Assembly: GCA_015654825.1 (NCBI GenBank)
Contig: JAATGE010000029.1
Location: 1 to 5,084, forward strand
Direction of reading: 5' to 3'
Length of the DNA stretch: 5,084 bases
Source of the DNA: Rhodospirillales bacterium
Lineage (GTDB): Bacteria > Pseudomonadota > Alphaproteobacteria > Acetobacterales > Acetobacteraceae
The translations under genes were made by a program, and so were the position numbers. The notes under the pieces were generated by a model that saw only the letters and a program-made list of their open reading frames with translations, ran no database searches and had not been told where the DNA came from. Of the stretch, positions 1 through 5,084 are shown piece by piece (positions within the stretch are counted from its first letter, which is position 1; every line of letters starts with the position of its first letter).

Positions 1-93
1 GCCGATGGCGCCGCGGCGCTGCGGCAGAACCGCCCGGCGCGGCCGTTGCCTGAGGCGCGGCCGGTGGCGGCTCCGGAGCCGGCTTTCGCTTGA
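1..93 (+). CDS. C-terminal end of an unidentified protein (5' end outside window)
   Basis: Frame 1 is open from the window edge to TGA at 91-93 and gives 30 residues ending in an Ala/Pro-rich tail (…PEARPVAAPEPAFA). Ala, Pro and Arg richness is normal for a disordered C-terminus in a GC-rich genome. Frame 2 is also open here, to a TAG at 147-149, but its translation is a run of Arg and Gly typical of a wrong-frame reading and it continues through the repeat, so frame 1 is preferred. No domain is visible, so I cannot name the product. In related genomes a lysophospholipid acyltransferase or another housekeeping gene may precede miaB, but nothing here confirms it. The stop codon lies only 5 bases before repeat copy 1. 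Confidence 0.45.
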   Translation, partial: ADGAAALRQNRPARPLPEARPVAAPEPAFA

Positions 94-98
94 TGGCA

Positions 99-160
99 AG
101 AAGGAAGGCCAGGGGGTTCTGCCCCCTGCACTCAAGCTGGGGCCTTAGGCCCCAAACCCC
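99..160 (+). repeat. Palindromic double-hairpin repeat, copy 1
   Basis: This is a dispersed repeat made of two adjacent hairpins. Hairpin A has arms CAGGGGG (110-116) and CCCCCTG (122-128) around a 5-base loop. Hairpin B has arms GGGGCCT (139-145) and AGGCCCC (147-153). Over 99-153 it aligns without gaps to copy 3 at 4168-4222, with about 7 mismatches in 55 by eye. Copy 2 (2832-2888) is the same unit on the opposite strand. It begins 5 bases after the stop of the upstream gene, so it could fold in that transcript's 3' end and act as a 3' stabiliser or weak terminator. There is a short AATTTTAT stretch after it, but no proper U-tract. It is a REP-like element by form. No transposase is nearby. 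Confidence 0.85.
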
Positions 161-378
161 AATTTTATCGTTTCCGAGTCCTGCATCGGCTTCGGGGGTG
201 CAATTTTCTTGACTCGCCCTCGCACCGCCGCGCTTCACTGGCATCGTCCCTCGGAGAGTCCGGCCCTGCGCGTAGGTACGATTTTTGGTGTGAAGGGTGG
301 CGGTTGACGGCCGCACCACTCATGTCCATCCGCTCCCCCGCCGCCGGGCTTTTCGGCGCGCGCACCGGAGCGAACCTG
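161..378. other. Leader region upstream of miaB, no convincing gene
   Basis: About 218 bases lie between repeat copy 1 and the preferred miaB start. The miaB frame is open upstream to a TTG at 304 and an ATG at 322, but neither has a Shine-Dalgarno sequence, and that part of the frame does not resemble the MiaB N-terminus. A TTGACT at 209-214 looks like a -35 box, but no acceptable -10 box sits 16-18 bases downstream. The operon promoter probably lies in this stretch, but I cannot place it from sequence alone. Confidence 0.5.
367..370 (+). promoter_or_regulatory. Ribosome binding site for miaB (decides the start)
   Basis: GGAG lies 8 bases before ATG 379. This is the only well-spaced Shine-Dalgarno-like element near any in-frame start, and it supports ATG 379 over TTG 304 or ATG 322. 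Confidence 0.6.
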
Positions 379-1758
379 ATGCCAGCCGATTTCGAACCCG
401 CCAAAAAGCGCCTGCACGTCATCACCTGGGGCTGCCAGATGAACGTGTACGATAGCGCGCGCATGGCGGACGTGCTGGCGCCCCTCGGCTACGCGCCGAC
501 GGAAACGCCGGCGGACGCCGATATGGTGATCCTGAACACCTGCCACATCCGCGAAAAAGCAACCGAAAAAGTGTTCTCGGAGCTCGGCCGGTTGCGTGCA
601 ATTAAGAGCGCGCGGCAGGAAACCGGGCAGCGCACGATCCTGGCCGTCGCGGGCTGCGTGGCGCAGGCGGAAGGCGCCGAAATCCTCGCCCGCGCGCCCT
701 ATGTCGATATCGTGCTGGGTCCGCAAACCTATCACCGCCTGCCGGAAATGGTGGCGCAGGCGAGCCGCGCCGCCGGTGCCGTAATCGACACCGATTTCCC
801 TGCGGAACAAAAGTTCGATTTCCTGCCGGAGCTCGCGGCACCGCAATCGCCGGGCGGCGTTGCCGCTTTCCTGTCGATCCAGGAAGGCTGCGACAAATTC
901 TGCTCGTTCTACGTGGTGCCCTATACGCGCGGCGCGGAAGCCAGCCGTCCTGCCGCCAGCGTGATCGCAGAAGCGCGCCGCATGGTGGCGGGCGGCGCAC
1001 GTGAAATCACGCTGCTCGGGCAGAACGTAAATGCCTATCACGGGGATGCGCCGGACAGCGGAAGCTGGGGCCTGGCGCGGCTTCTGTTTGCGCTCGCCGA
1101 GATTCCGGACCTGGAACGGCTGCGCTACACCACCAGCCATCCGCGCGATATGTCCGATGATCTGATCGCGGCGCACGGAACGATTCCGGCGTTGATGCCG
1201 TATCTGCATTTGCCGGTGCAGACCGGCTCGGATCGGCTGCTCGCCGCAATGAACCGGCGCCACAGCATCGCGGACTTTCTGCGCATCGTTGAGCGCCTGC
1301 GCGCCGCGCGCGCGGACATGGCGTTCTCCTCCGATTTCATCGTCGGACATCCCGGTGAGAGCGATGCCGATCACGCGGCGACGCTGTCGCTGGTGCGCGA
1401 AGTCGGCTTTGCGCAGGCCTACAGTTTCAAATATTCGCCGCGGCCCGGAACACCGGCGTCTGGCGCGCCCTTGCACGTTTCGGAGGCGGAAAAGGACCAG
1501 CGGCTGCAATCGCTGCAGGCCCTGCTGCGGAGCCATACGGAAAAATTCAACGCGGGGTGCGTGGGCCTGACCGTGCCGGTGCTGATCACCGGGGCGGGCC
1601 GCCATCCTGGCCAGATCGCCGGGCGCTCGCCGTGGCTGCAACCCGTTCACCTGTCCGGGCCCGCGTCGCTCGCCGGACAGGTTGTTCCCGTGCGCATCAA
1701 GGCCGCGCACACCAACTCACTATCCGGAGACCTTCAACAGGAGAGAGCTTGCGCTTGA
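379..1758 (+). CDS. miaB: tRNA-2-methylthio-N6-dimethylallyladenosine synthase MiaB, with altered radical-SAM motif
   Basis: MiaB is a cytoplasmic radical-SAM methylthiotransferase that converts i6A37 to ms2i6A37 in tRNAs reading UNN codons. With ATG 379 the protein is 459 residues, normal for the family. The N-terminal UPF0004 domain (about 11-115) keeps all three cysteines for the auxiliary 4Fe-4S cluster: Cys19 in GCQMN, Cys55 in NTCHIRE and Cys93 in GCVAQ. The radical-SAM domain follows (about 160-385), and a TRAM RNA-binding domain ends the protein (about 385-455). The radical-SAM motif reads [16 protein letters not shown]: Cys171 and Cys175 are present, but the third cysteine of CxxxCxxC is Tyr178 (TAC at 910-912). 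All three are known to ligate the SAM-binding cluster, so the product as written should be inactive or badly impaired unless this base is an error. The rest of the frame is intact. It is the first gene of the operon, and its TGA overlaps the start region of phoH. Confidence 0.95.
   Translation: MPADFEPAKKRLHVITWGCQMNVYDSARMADVLAPLGYAPTETPADADMVILNTCHIREKATEKVFSELGRLRAIKSARQETGQRTILAVAGCVAQAEGAEILARAPYVDIVLGPQTYHRLPEMVAQASRAAGAVIDTDFPAEQKFDFLPELAAPQSPGGVAAFLSIQEGCDKFCSFYVVPYTRGAEASRPAASVIAEARRMVAGGAREITLLGQNVNAYHGDAPDSGSWGLARLLFALAEIPDLERLRYTTSHPRDMSDDLIAAHGTIPALMPYLHLPVQTGSDRLLAAMNRRHSIADFLRIVERLRAARADMAFSSDFIVGHPGESDADHAATLSLVREVGFAQAYSFKYSPRPGTPASGAPLHVSEAEKDQRLQSLQALLRSHTEKFNAGCVGLTVPVLITGAGRHPGQIAGRSPWLQPVHLSGPASLAGQVVPVRIKAAHTNSLSGDLQQERACA
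1739..1743 (+). promoter_or_regulatory. Ribosome binding site for phoH inside the miaB 3' end
   Basis: AGGAG sits in the last codons of miaB, 5 bases before TTG 1749 and 11 bases before TTG 1755. The spacing favours TTG 1749. The TTGA overlap at 1755-1758 (start and stop fused) makes the second TTG a reasonable alternative through translational coupling. Confidence 0.55.
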
Positions 1759-2786
1759 CACACATCGCCGCCAGCAAATCCGCCGCCCCAGCACCCTTGT
1801 CCGGCCAGGCCGTGACGCTGCTGTTCAATGACAATGCACTGATGCCGCAATTGCTCGGCGACCATGACCGCCATCTGGTGCGTCTGGAGCAGGGTTTTGG
1901 CGTGCGGCTGGCGTGCCGTGGCAACAAGGTCGCCATTTCCGGCGCGCCGGACCGTGTGCAGGCCGCACAGGCCGCGCTGGCCGGATTGTGGAAGCGGCTC
2001 GAGCGCGGCGAGGGCGTCACCAGCGGCGACGTGGACGCGGTGATCCGGCTGCGCAGCGCGGCCGACGAGGACCCGCGGTTGCCGCTGTCGGACCTGCCGG
2101 CGATCCGCACGCGTCGCGGCGCGGTCGGGCCGCGCAGCCCCGGACAGCTGGCGTATATGGAGGCGCTGCAGCGCCACGAAATGGTTTTTGCGCTGGGCCC
2201 GGCCGGCACCGGAAAGACCTATCTGGCGGTGGCGCAGGCGGTGGCCATGCTGACGGCGGGCCGGGTGGAGCGCATCGTGCTGTGTCGGCCCGCGGTGGAA
2301 GCCGGCGAGCGGCTGGGGTTTCTGCCCGGGGACCTGAAGGAGAAAATCGATCCGTATCTGCGGCCGCTGTATGACGCGCTGCACGACATGATGCCGGTCG
2401 ACCAGGTGCTGCGCCGCCTGGGCAATGGCGAGATCGAGGTGGCGCCGCTGGCCTTCATGCGCGGCCGCACCTTGGCGCATGCGTTCGTGATCCTGGACGA
2501 AGCGCAGAACACCACCGAAGCCCAGATGAAGATGTTTTTGACGCGCATGGGCGAGGGCACCCGCATGGTGATTACGGGTGATCTGACGCAGATCGACCTG
2601 CCACCCGGCGTGCGCAGCGGCCTGCGCGACGCGGTGGAGACACTGGAGGGTGTGGCCGGCATAGGCTTCACCCGCTTCGGTACGCGCGACGTAGTGCGTC
2701 ATACGCTGGTAGCGCGCATCGTGGACGCCTATGATCAGCGAGCTGCGGCGGCACGGGAGCATTCCCGGGAGAACGATGGCGCCTGA
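1749..2786 (+). CDS. ybeZ: PhoH family P-loop ATPase (YbeZ type)
   Basis: This is a PhoH-like NTPase of the YbeZ type, a cytoplasmic P-loop ATPase/putative helicase that works with the endoribonuclease YbeY in rRNA processing and RNA turnover. From TTG 1749 it is 345 residues, the usual length. The N-terminal part (about 20-75) is the KH-like RNA-binding region typical of YbeZ (…[20 protein letters not shown]). The ATPase domain has Walker A GPAGTGKT at 150-157, then CRPAVEAGE, Walker [10 protein letters not shown] with Asp250-Glu251, and [12 protein letters not shown] as the sensor-like motif. All these motifs are intact. There is no ATG near the expected N-terminus: the only starts there are TTG 1749 and TTG 1755, differing by two residues. 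The upstream in-frame ATG at 1557 lies deep inside miaB and is unlikely. The 3' end overlaps the preferred ybeY start by 11 bases, which places the two partner genes in a coupled arrangement. Confidence 0.95.
   Translation: MRLTHIAASKSAAPAPLSGQAVTLLFNDNALMPQLLGDHDRHLVRLEQGFGVRLACRGNKVAISGAPDRVQAAQAALAGLWKRLERGEGVTSGDVDAVIRLRSAADEDPRLPLSDLPAIRTRRGAVGPRSPGQLAYMEALQRHEMVFALGPAGTGKTYLAVAQAVAMLTAGRVERIVLCRPAVEAGERLGFLPGDLKEKIDPYLRPLYDALHDMMPVDQVLRRLGNGEIEVAPLAFMRGRTLAHAFVILDEAQNTTEAQMKMFLTRMGEGTRMVITGDLTQIDLPPGVRSGLRDAVETLEGVAGIGFTRFGTRDVVRHTLVARIVDAYDQRAAAAREHSRENDGA
2767..2771 (+). promoter_or_regulatory. Ribosome binding site for ybeY inside the phoH 3' end
   Basis: GGGAG lies 4 bases before ATG 2776. 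The spacing is a little short but this is the best candidate. Neither ATG 2731 nor GTG 2893 has a comparable element, so it supports a start upstream of the repeat, with the repeat translated. Confidence 0.5.
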
Positions 2787-3306
2787 ACGAAGTAGGCCGC
2801 CGGTGGCCACGCCTCCGGCGGAACCATTAAATGGGGTCTGGGGACTAGTCCCCAGCGGGGTCCAGGGGCAGAGCCCCTGGCCTTCTTCCCGTGTGCTTGT
2901 TGAAGCCTCTGGCTGGCATCGCCTCGTCACTGGCGCGGAGAGGATTGCCGCGCGCGCCGCGCAGGCCGCCGGCGGCGCAGGCACGGTGGTGCTGGCGAAC
3001 GACCGGGCGGTCAAGCGGCTGAACGCCCGCCACCGCAGGCGCAACAAGCCCACCAATGTGCTGACCTTCGAGCCGATGCGCGGTTTTGCCGGCGGCGACA
3101 TCGTGCTGGCGCTGGAAACCGTGCGCCGGGAGGCCTTGGCCGCGGGCCGCAGGCCTGCGCACCATTTGGCCCACCTGGTGGTGCATGGGGCGCTGCACCT
3201 GCAAGGCTATGATCATGGCCGGGCCGGCGAGGCGAGGCGCATGGAGATGGCCGAGGCGGCAATTCTGCACCGCATCGGCGTGCCCAACCCGTGGAAGCGC
3301 AGATGA
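2776..3306 (+). CDS. ybeY: Endoribonuclease YbeY with a repeat-encoded N-terminal extension
   Basis: YbeY is a zinc-dependent single-strand endoribonuclease needed for 16S rRNA 3'-end maturation and 70S ribosome quality control. From ATG 2776 the protein is 176 residues. The zinc motif [11 protein letters not shown] is complete, with His137, His141 and His147, and the conserved upstream block [11 protein letters not shown] and the GGDIVLALE strand are present. Recognisable YbeY sequence begins only near residue 40 ([11 protein letters not shown]). Residues 1-39 are a Pro-rich stretch followed by a peptide ([20 protein letters not shown]) that is the in-frame translation of palindromic repeat copy 2. 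An alternative start, GTG 2893, lies just after the repeat and would give a conventional N-terminus, but it has no Shine-Dalgarno sequence. ATG 2731 is possible but also lacks one. The gene overlaps phoH by 11 bases, and its TGA overlaps the next start as ATGA. Confidence 0.92.
   Translation: MAPERSRPPVATPPAEPLNGVWGLVPSGVQGQSPWPSSRVLVEASGWHRLVTGAERIAARAAQAAGGAGTVVLANDRAVKRLNARHRRRNKPTNVLTFEPMRGFAGGDIVLALETVRREALAAGRRPAHHLAHLVVHGALHLQGYDHGRAGEARRMEMAEAAILHRIGVPNPWKRR
2797..2821 (+). repeat. Short GC-rich inverted repeat next to repeat copy 2
   Basis: CCGCCGG at 2797-2803 and its exact reverse complement CCGGCGG at 2815-2821 enclose an 11-base loop. It sits in the non-conserved N-terminal part of ybeY, 11 bases before repeat copy 2, and may be part of the same inserted unit. 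It does not recur beside copies 1 and 3, so it could also be a chance GC-rich stem. Confidence 0.4.
2832..2888 (-). repeat. Palindromic double-hairpin repeat, copy 2 (inverted, inside ybeY)
   Basis: This is the reverse-strand copy of the element at 99 and 4168. In + orientation it contains a perfect 18-base palindrome at 2838-2855 (CTGGGGACTAGTCCCCAG), then hairpin arms CCAGGGGC (2862-2869) and GCCCCTGG (2873-2880) around an AGA loop, then CCTTCTTC, the complement of the GAAGGAAGG-like edge seen in the other copies. It lies wholly inside the ybeY reading frame, adds no stop codon and encodes about residues 19-38. It could also form RNA structure between the ybeY Shine-Dalgarno and the conserved domain. 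Confidence 0.85.
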
Positions 3307-4235
3307 GCGACATCGCCCCGACACTGCTCACCCGCATCGGCAGCATTCTCGGCACCCGCAACCGGCGGCGCCAGGACCAGGGCGTGCGCGAAAGCATTGC
3401 GGAACTGGTGGCCGAGGCGGCCGGCGCTACCAGCGACGGCACAACAGTGCCGGAACTGGACCGGCAGGAGCGTGTGCTGATTGCCAACGTGCTGCGTCTG
3501 CGCAGCATTTCCGCCGACGACATCATGATCCCGCGCGCCGACATCGTCGCCATGCCGATCGATCTGACCCTGGAACAGGCACTCGAGCTGATTCGCCGCG
3601 AGGGCCATTCGCGCATGCCGATCTACCGCGAGCAGCTCGATGCCATCGTTGGCATGGTGCACATCAAGGATGTTTTTGCTTATGTCGGCAAACCGGAGCA
3701 GTTCTCGCTGGAAGCCATCCTGCGCAAGCCGCTGCTGGTGGCGCCGCAAATACCGGTGCTGGACCTGCTGCTGCAGATGCGCGTGAACCGCATGCACCTG
3801 GCCCTTGTCGTGGACGAGTATGGCGGCATCGACGGGCTGCTGACGATCGAGGATCTGGTCGAAACGATTACCGGCGATATCGCGGACGAACATGACGAAC
3901 CGGATTTGCCGATGGTGGTGGAACGGCCGGACGGCACGCTGGATATCGATGCGCGCCTGCCGGTCGAGGATTTCGAGCACCGGCTTGGGCCGGTACTGAC
4001 GGCGGAGGAGCGCGCTGCCGACATCGATACGGTGGGCGGACTGGTGTTTACGCTGGCGGGGCGCGTGCCGGCGCGGGGCGAAGTGATTAGCCATCCTTCC
4101 GGCATGGAATTCCGGGTGCTGGAGTGCGATGCCCGGCGGATACGGCGGCTTCGGGTTAAATTGCCGGAGAAGGAAGGCCAGGGGGCTTTGCCCCCTGCAC
4201 CCACACTGGGGCTTGAGGCCCCGGACTCGCATTGA
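3303..4235 (+). CDS. corC: CorC/YbeX-type CBS-domain protein (hemolysin family)
   Basis: This is a soluble member of the CorC/HlyC family, associated with magnesium/cobalt efflux and, as YbeX, with ribosome metabolism beside ybeZ-ybeY. From ATG 3303 it has 310 residues. The order is a short N-terminal region, CBS domain 1 (about 70-130, starting [13 protein letters not shown]), CBS domain 2 (about 137-195, with the hallmark [18 protein letters not shown] near 170-187), then the CorC/HlyC C-terminal domain (about 210-288). No DUF21 membrane domain is present, so it is the short cytosolic form. The ATG overlaps the ybeY stop as ATGA, implying coupled translation. GTG 3291 is an in-frame alternative but is less likely. 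About 22 C-terminal residues (289-310) are encoded by palindromic repeat copy 3 and its flank, beyond the normal end of the domain. Function is assigned by family; the ion-transport role is not certain for such proteins. Confidence 0.93.
   Translation: MSDIAPTLLTRIGSILGTRNRRRQDQGVRESIAELVAEAAGATSDGTTVPELDRQERVLIANVLRLRSISADDIMIPRADIVAMPIDLTLEQALELIRREGHSRMPIYREQLDAIVGMVHIKDVFAYVGKPEQFSLEAILRKPLLVAPQIPVLDLLLQMRVNRMHLALVVDEYGGIDGLLTIEDLVETITGDIADEHDEPDLPMVVERPDGTLDIDARLPVEDFEHRLGPVLTAEERAADIDTVGGLVFTLAGRVPARGEVISHPSGMEFRVLECDARRIRRLRVKLPEKEGQGALPPAPTLGLEAPDSH
4168..4222 (+). repeat. Palindromic double-hairpin repeat, copy 3 (encodes the CorC tail)
   Basis: This is the same orientation and length as copy 1, aligning without gaps. 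Hairpin A has perfect 8-base arms CAGGGGGC (4179-4186) and GCCCCCTG (4190-4197) with a TTT loop. Hairpin B has arms GGGGC (4208-4212) and GCCCC (4218-4222). It lies inside the corC frame and supplies the last conserved-looking turn of the sequence with a Gly/Pro/Leu tail before TGA 4233-4235. Folded in RNA it could protect or terminate the operon transcript, though no U-tract follows directly. Confidence 0.85.
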
Positions 4236-4265
4236 GGCGGACGCATCGTTCGTAAGGCGAAGTAT

Positions 4266-4388
4266 TTCTTTTTTGAAAAAAGAAACAAAAAACTTTTATA
4301 CTAATATCTCGGAGACGCAGGCGATGGCGGGGGAATACCGGATCGCTTAAGAAGCAAAAGTTTTTTGGTTCTTTTTTTCAAAAAAGAA
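4266..4388. repeat. Long inverted repeat with hairpin arms
   Basis: The left arm (4266-4297) and the reverse complement of the right arm (4356-4388) match almost throughout. Both read TTCTTTTTTG, then an A-run, GAAnC, AAAAAACTTTT, with one extra A in the right arm and a single A/C difference. Each arm is itself a palindrome: TTTCTTTTTT-G-AAAAAAGAAA at 4265-4285, and GTTCTTTTTT-TC-AAAAAAGAAC at 4368-4389. The spacer is 58 bases (4298-4355). The shape suggests either a small non-autonomous element with terminal inverted repeats or a paired terminator. No target-site duplication is obvious at the edges. Confidence 0.8.
4273..4302 (+). promoter_or_regulatory. Possible sigma-70-type promoter in the inverted repeat
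   Basis: TTGAAA (4273-4278) and TATACT (4297-4302) each match the consensus at 5 of 6 positions and are 18 bases apart. Transcription would begin near 4309, inside the spacer, and run toward the nitronate monooxygenase gene through the right-arm hairpin. In such an AT-rich stretch a chance match is quite possible. Confidence 0.35.
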
Positions 4389-4397
4389 CTCTTTCTC
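4368..4397 (+). terminator. Possible hairpin terminator, right arm
   Basis: A perfect 10-base-pair stem (4368-4377 with 4380-4389) and 2-base centre are followed by the pyrimidine-rich TCTTTCTC. The stem is almost all A-T and the centre is too small for a loop without opening some pairs, so any terminator activity would be weak. Its sister hairpin at 4265-4285 lacks a following U-tract on the + strand. Confidence 0.3.
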
Positions 4398-4448
4398 CTG
4401 ACTTGCCTACCTTTTCCGCGCATCCAGCTCAACGCAGGTTGGTATAAG

Positions 4449-5084
4449 ATGCCCTGGCCCAGCTACCGAATACAAGGCCTTTTCGGAATCGAGTTGCCGA
4501 TCATTCAGGCACCTATGGCGGGCGCCACCACACCGGATATGGTCGTTGCGGTTAGTGAGGCCGGCGGACTCGGCTCGCTGCCGGCGGCGCAATTCAGCCC
4601 GACGCAACTGCGCACCGCGCTCGACGAAGTGCGCCAACGCACAAAAAAACCAATCAACGTCAATTTCTTCTGCCACACGCCGCCGCAGCCGGACCCCGCC
4701 CGCGCGATGCAATGGCGCGCCCGCCTCGCCTCCTACTACGTCGAGCTCGACCTCGACCCGGCAGCCCCGTTGCCCACCACCGGCCGCACCCCGTTCGACG
4801 CCGATCTGTGCACCATCGTCGAGGAATACCGGCCCGAAATAGTGAGTTTTCATTTCGGCTTGCCGCCGCCACCGCTGCTCGACCGCGTTCGCGCCACCGG
4901 CGCAAAAATCATCGGCTCGGCAACGACCGTCGCGGAGGCGCGCTGGCTGGAAGCGCACCATGCGGACGCAGGGATTGCCATGGGGCTCGAAGCCGGCGGC
5001 CCCCGCGGCAATTTCCTTCCCGACGACAGGGCGCGGCAGGTCGTCACCTTCGCGCTGGTGCCGCAAATCGCCGAAGCCGTGCGC
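4449..5084 (+). CDS. Nitronate monooxygenase / 2-nitropropane dioxygenase family protein, N-terminal part
   Basis: The frame is open from ATG 4449 for 212 codons to the window edge, so the C-terminus is missing. The protein is an FMN-dependent TIM-barrel enzyme of the nitronate monooxygenase family, which oxidises alkyl nitronates to carbonyl compounds and nitrite; many members have no proven substrate. Visible family landmarks are PIIQAPMAGATTPDM near the N-terminus (first barrel strand and FMN-binding region), GGLGSLPAAQ, KPINVNFFCH, VSFHFGLP, and GLEAGGPRGNFLPDD followed by FALVPQIAEAV. The family normally has EAGGHRG at this last block, the His serving as catalytic base in characterised members; here it is Pro185 (CCC at 5001-5003). 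ATG 4449 is chosen because the conserved N-terminus starts right after it. Its Shine-Dalgarno is poor, only an AGG about 10 bases upstream. It lies outside the miaB operon, beyond the AT-rich island, and probably has its own transcription. Confidence 0.88.
   Translation, partial: MPWPSYRIQGLFGIELPIIQAPMAGATTPDMVVAVSEAGGLGSLPAAQFSPTQLRTALDEVRQRTKKPINVNFFCHTPPQPDPARAMQWRARLASYYVELDLDPAAPLPTTGRTPFDADLCTIVEEYRPEIVSFHFGLPPPPLLDRVRATGAKIIGSATTVAEARWLEAHHADAGIAMGLEAGGPRGNFLPDDRARQVVTFALVPQIAEAVR

Larger units (their letters stand above)
4236..4448. other. AT-rich intergenic island after the operon
   Basis: About 213 bases separate corC from the next gene. The central part (roughly 4262-4395) is far more AT-rich than anything else in the window and is dominated by the hairpin-armed inverted repeat described separately. 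The stretch 4400-4448 just before the next gene has no clear Shine-Dalgarno sequence or paired promoter boxes. No protein-coding gene is supported here beyond a possible 8-codon frame at 4324-4350. Confidence 0.7.

Noticed and set aside
209..237. TTGACT as a -35 box for the miaB operon
   Set aside because: The 16-18 base spacings downstream give CGCTTC, GCTTCA or CTTCAC, none like a -10 box. The TACGAT at 277-282 has no matching -35 either.
304..378. Longer MiaB starting at TTG 304 or ATG 322
   Set aside because: No Shine-Dalgarno sequence precedes these starts and the extra 19-25 residues do not look like MiaB; ATG 379 has GGAG at good spacing and leads directly into the conserved N-terminus.
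235..1710. A 491-codon open frame on the - strand opposite miaB, and a 455-codon one at 1734-3101 opposite phoH and ybeY
   Set aside because: Both are Arg/His/Gly/Ala-rich antisense readings of clearly conserved genes with no recognisable motif; long antisense frames are expected at this GC content.
4129..4350. A 73-codon + strand frame overlapping the end of corC
   Set aside because: Its first half is an out-of-frame reading of corC and the repeat, and the rest runs through the AT-rich hairpin; only the final 8 codons from ATG 4324 have any translation signal.
99..4388. Repeats as a CRISPR array
   Set aside because: The repeat copies are kilobases apart, in both orientations and inside genes, with no regular spacers or cas genes.
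4443..4448. TATAAG just before the nitronate monooxygenase start as a -10 box
   Set aside because: Transcription would begin after the ATG that the conserved N-terminus requires, and no -35-like sequence lies 16-18 bases upstream.

Overview
This is a GC-rich, gene-dense bacterial window. The gene content, codon usage and a short G/C-run palindromic repeat present three times point to an alphaproteobacterium, most likely of the Acetobacteraceae/Rhodospirillales. That placement is inferred from protein motifs and repeat style, not from a search.

Layout, all on the + strand: (1) positions 1-93 are the last 30 codons of an unidentified gene, followed by repeat copy 1 and a leader with no convincing promoter. 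(2) Positions 379-4235 are a tightly packed operon: miaB, phoH (ybeZ type), ybeY, then a CorC/YbeX-type CBS protein. Adjacent genes overlap at every junction. The order matches the widely conserved miaB-ybeZ-ybeY-ybeX cluster, which handles tRNA hypermodification (ms2i6A37), rRNA processing and ribosome quality control, and a CBS-domain partner. The lnt gene that often closes this cluster is not next. (3) Positions 4236-4448 are an AT-rich intergenic island built around a long inverted repeat whose arms are each a hairpin, with a promoter-like pair and an 8-codon reading frame between or across the arms. (4) From 4449 to the window edge runs the N-terminal 212 codons of a nitronate monooxygenase/2-nitropropane dioxygenase-type flavoprotein.

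The most interesting points are these. The MiaB radical-SAM motif lacks its third cysteine (Tyr178 replaces Cys in CxxxCxxC). The nitronate monooxygenase has Pro where the family has the His of EAGGHRG. A double-hairpin palindromic repeat occurs three times, and two copies are read in frame as protein: one as an N-terminal extension of YbeY, the other as the C-terminal tail of the CBS protein. I see no CRISPR array, tRNA, rRNA, transposase or defence system. Apart from the repeats and the two altered active sites, this is a housekeeping region.
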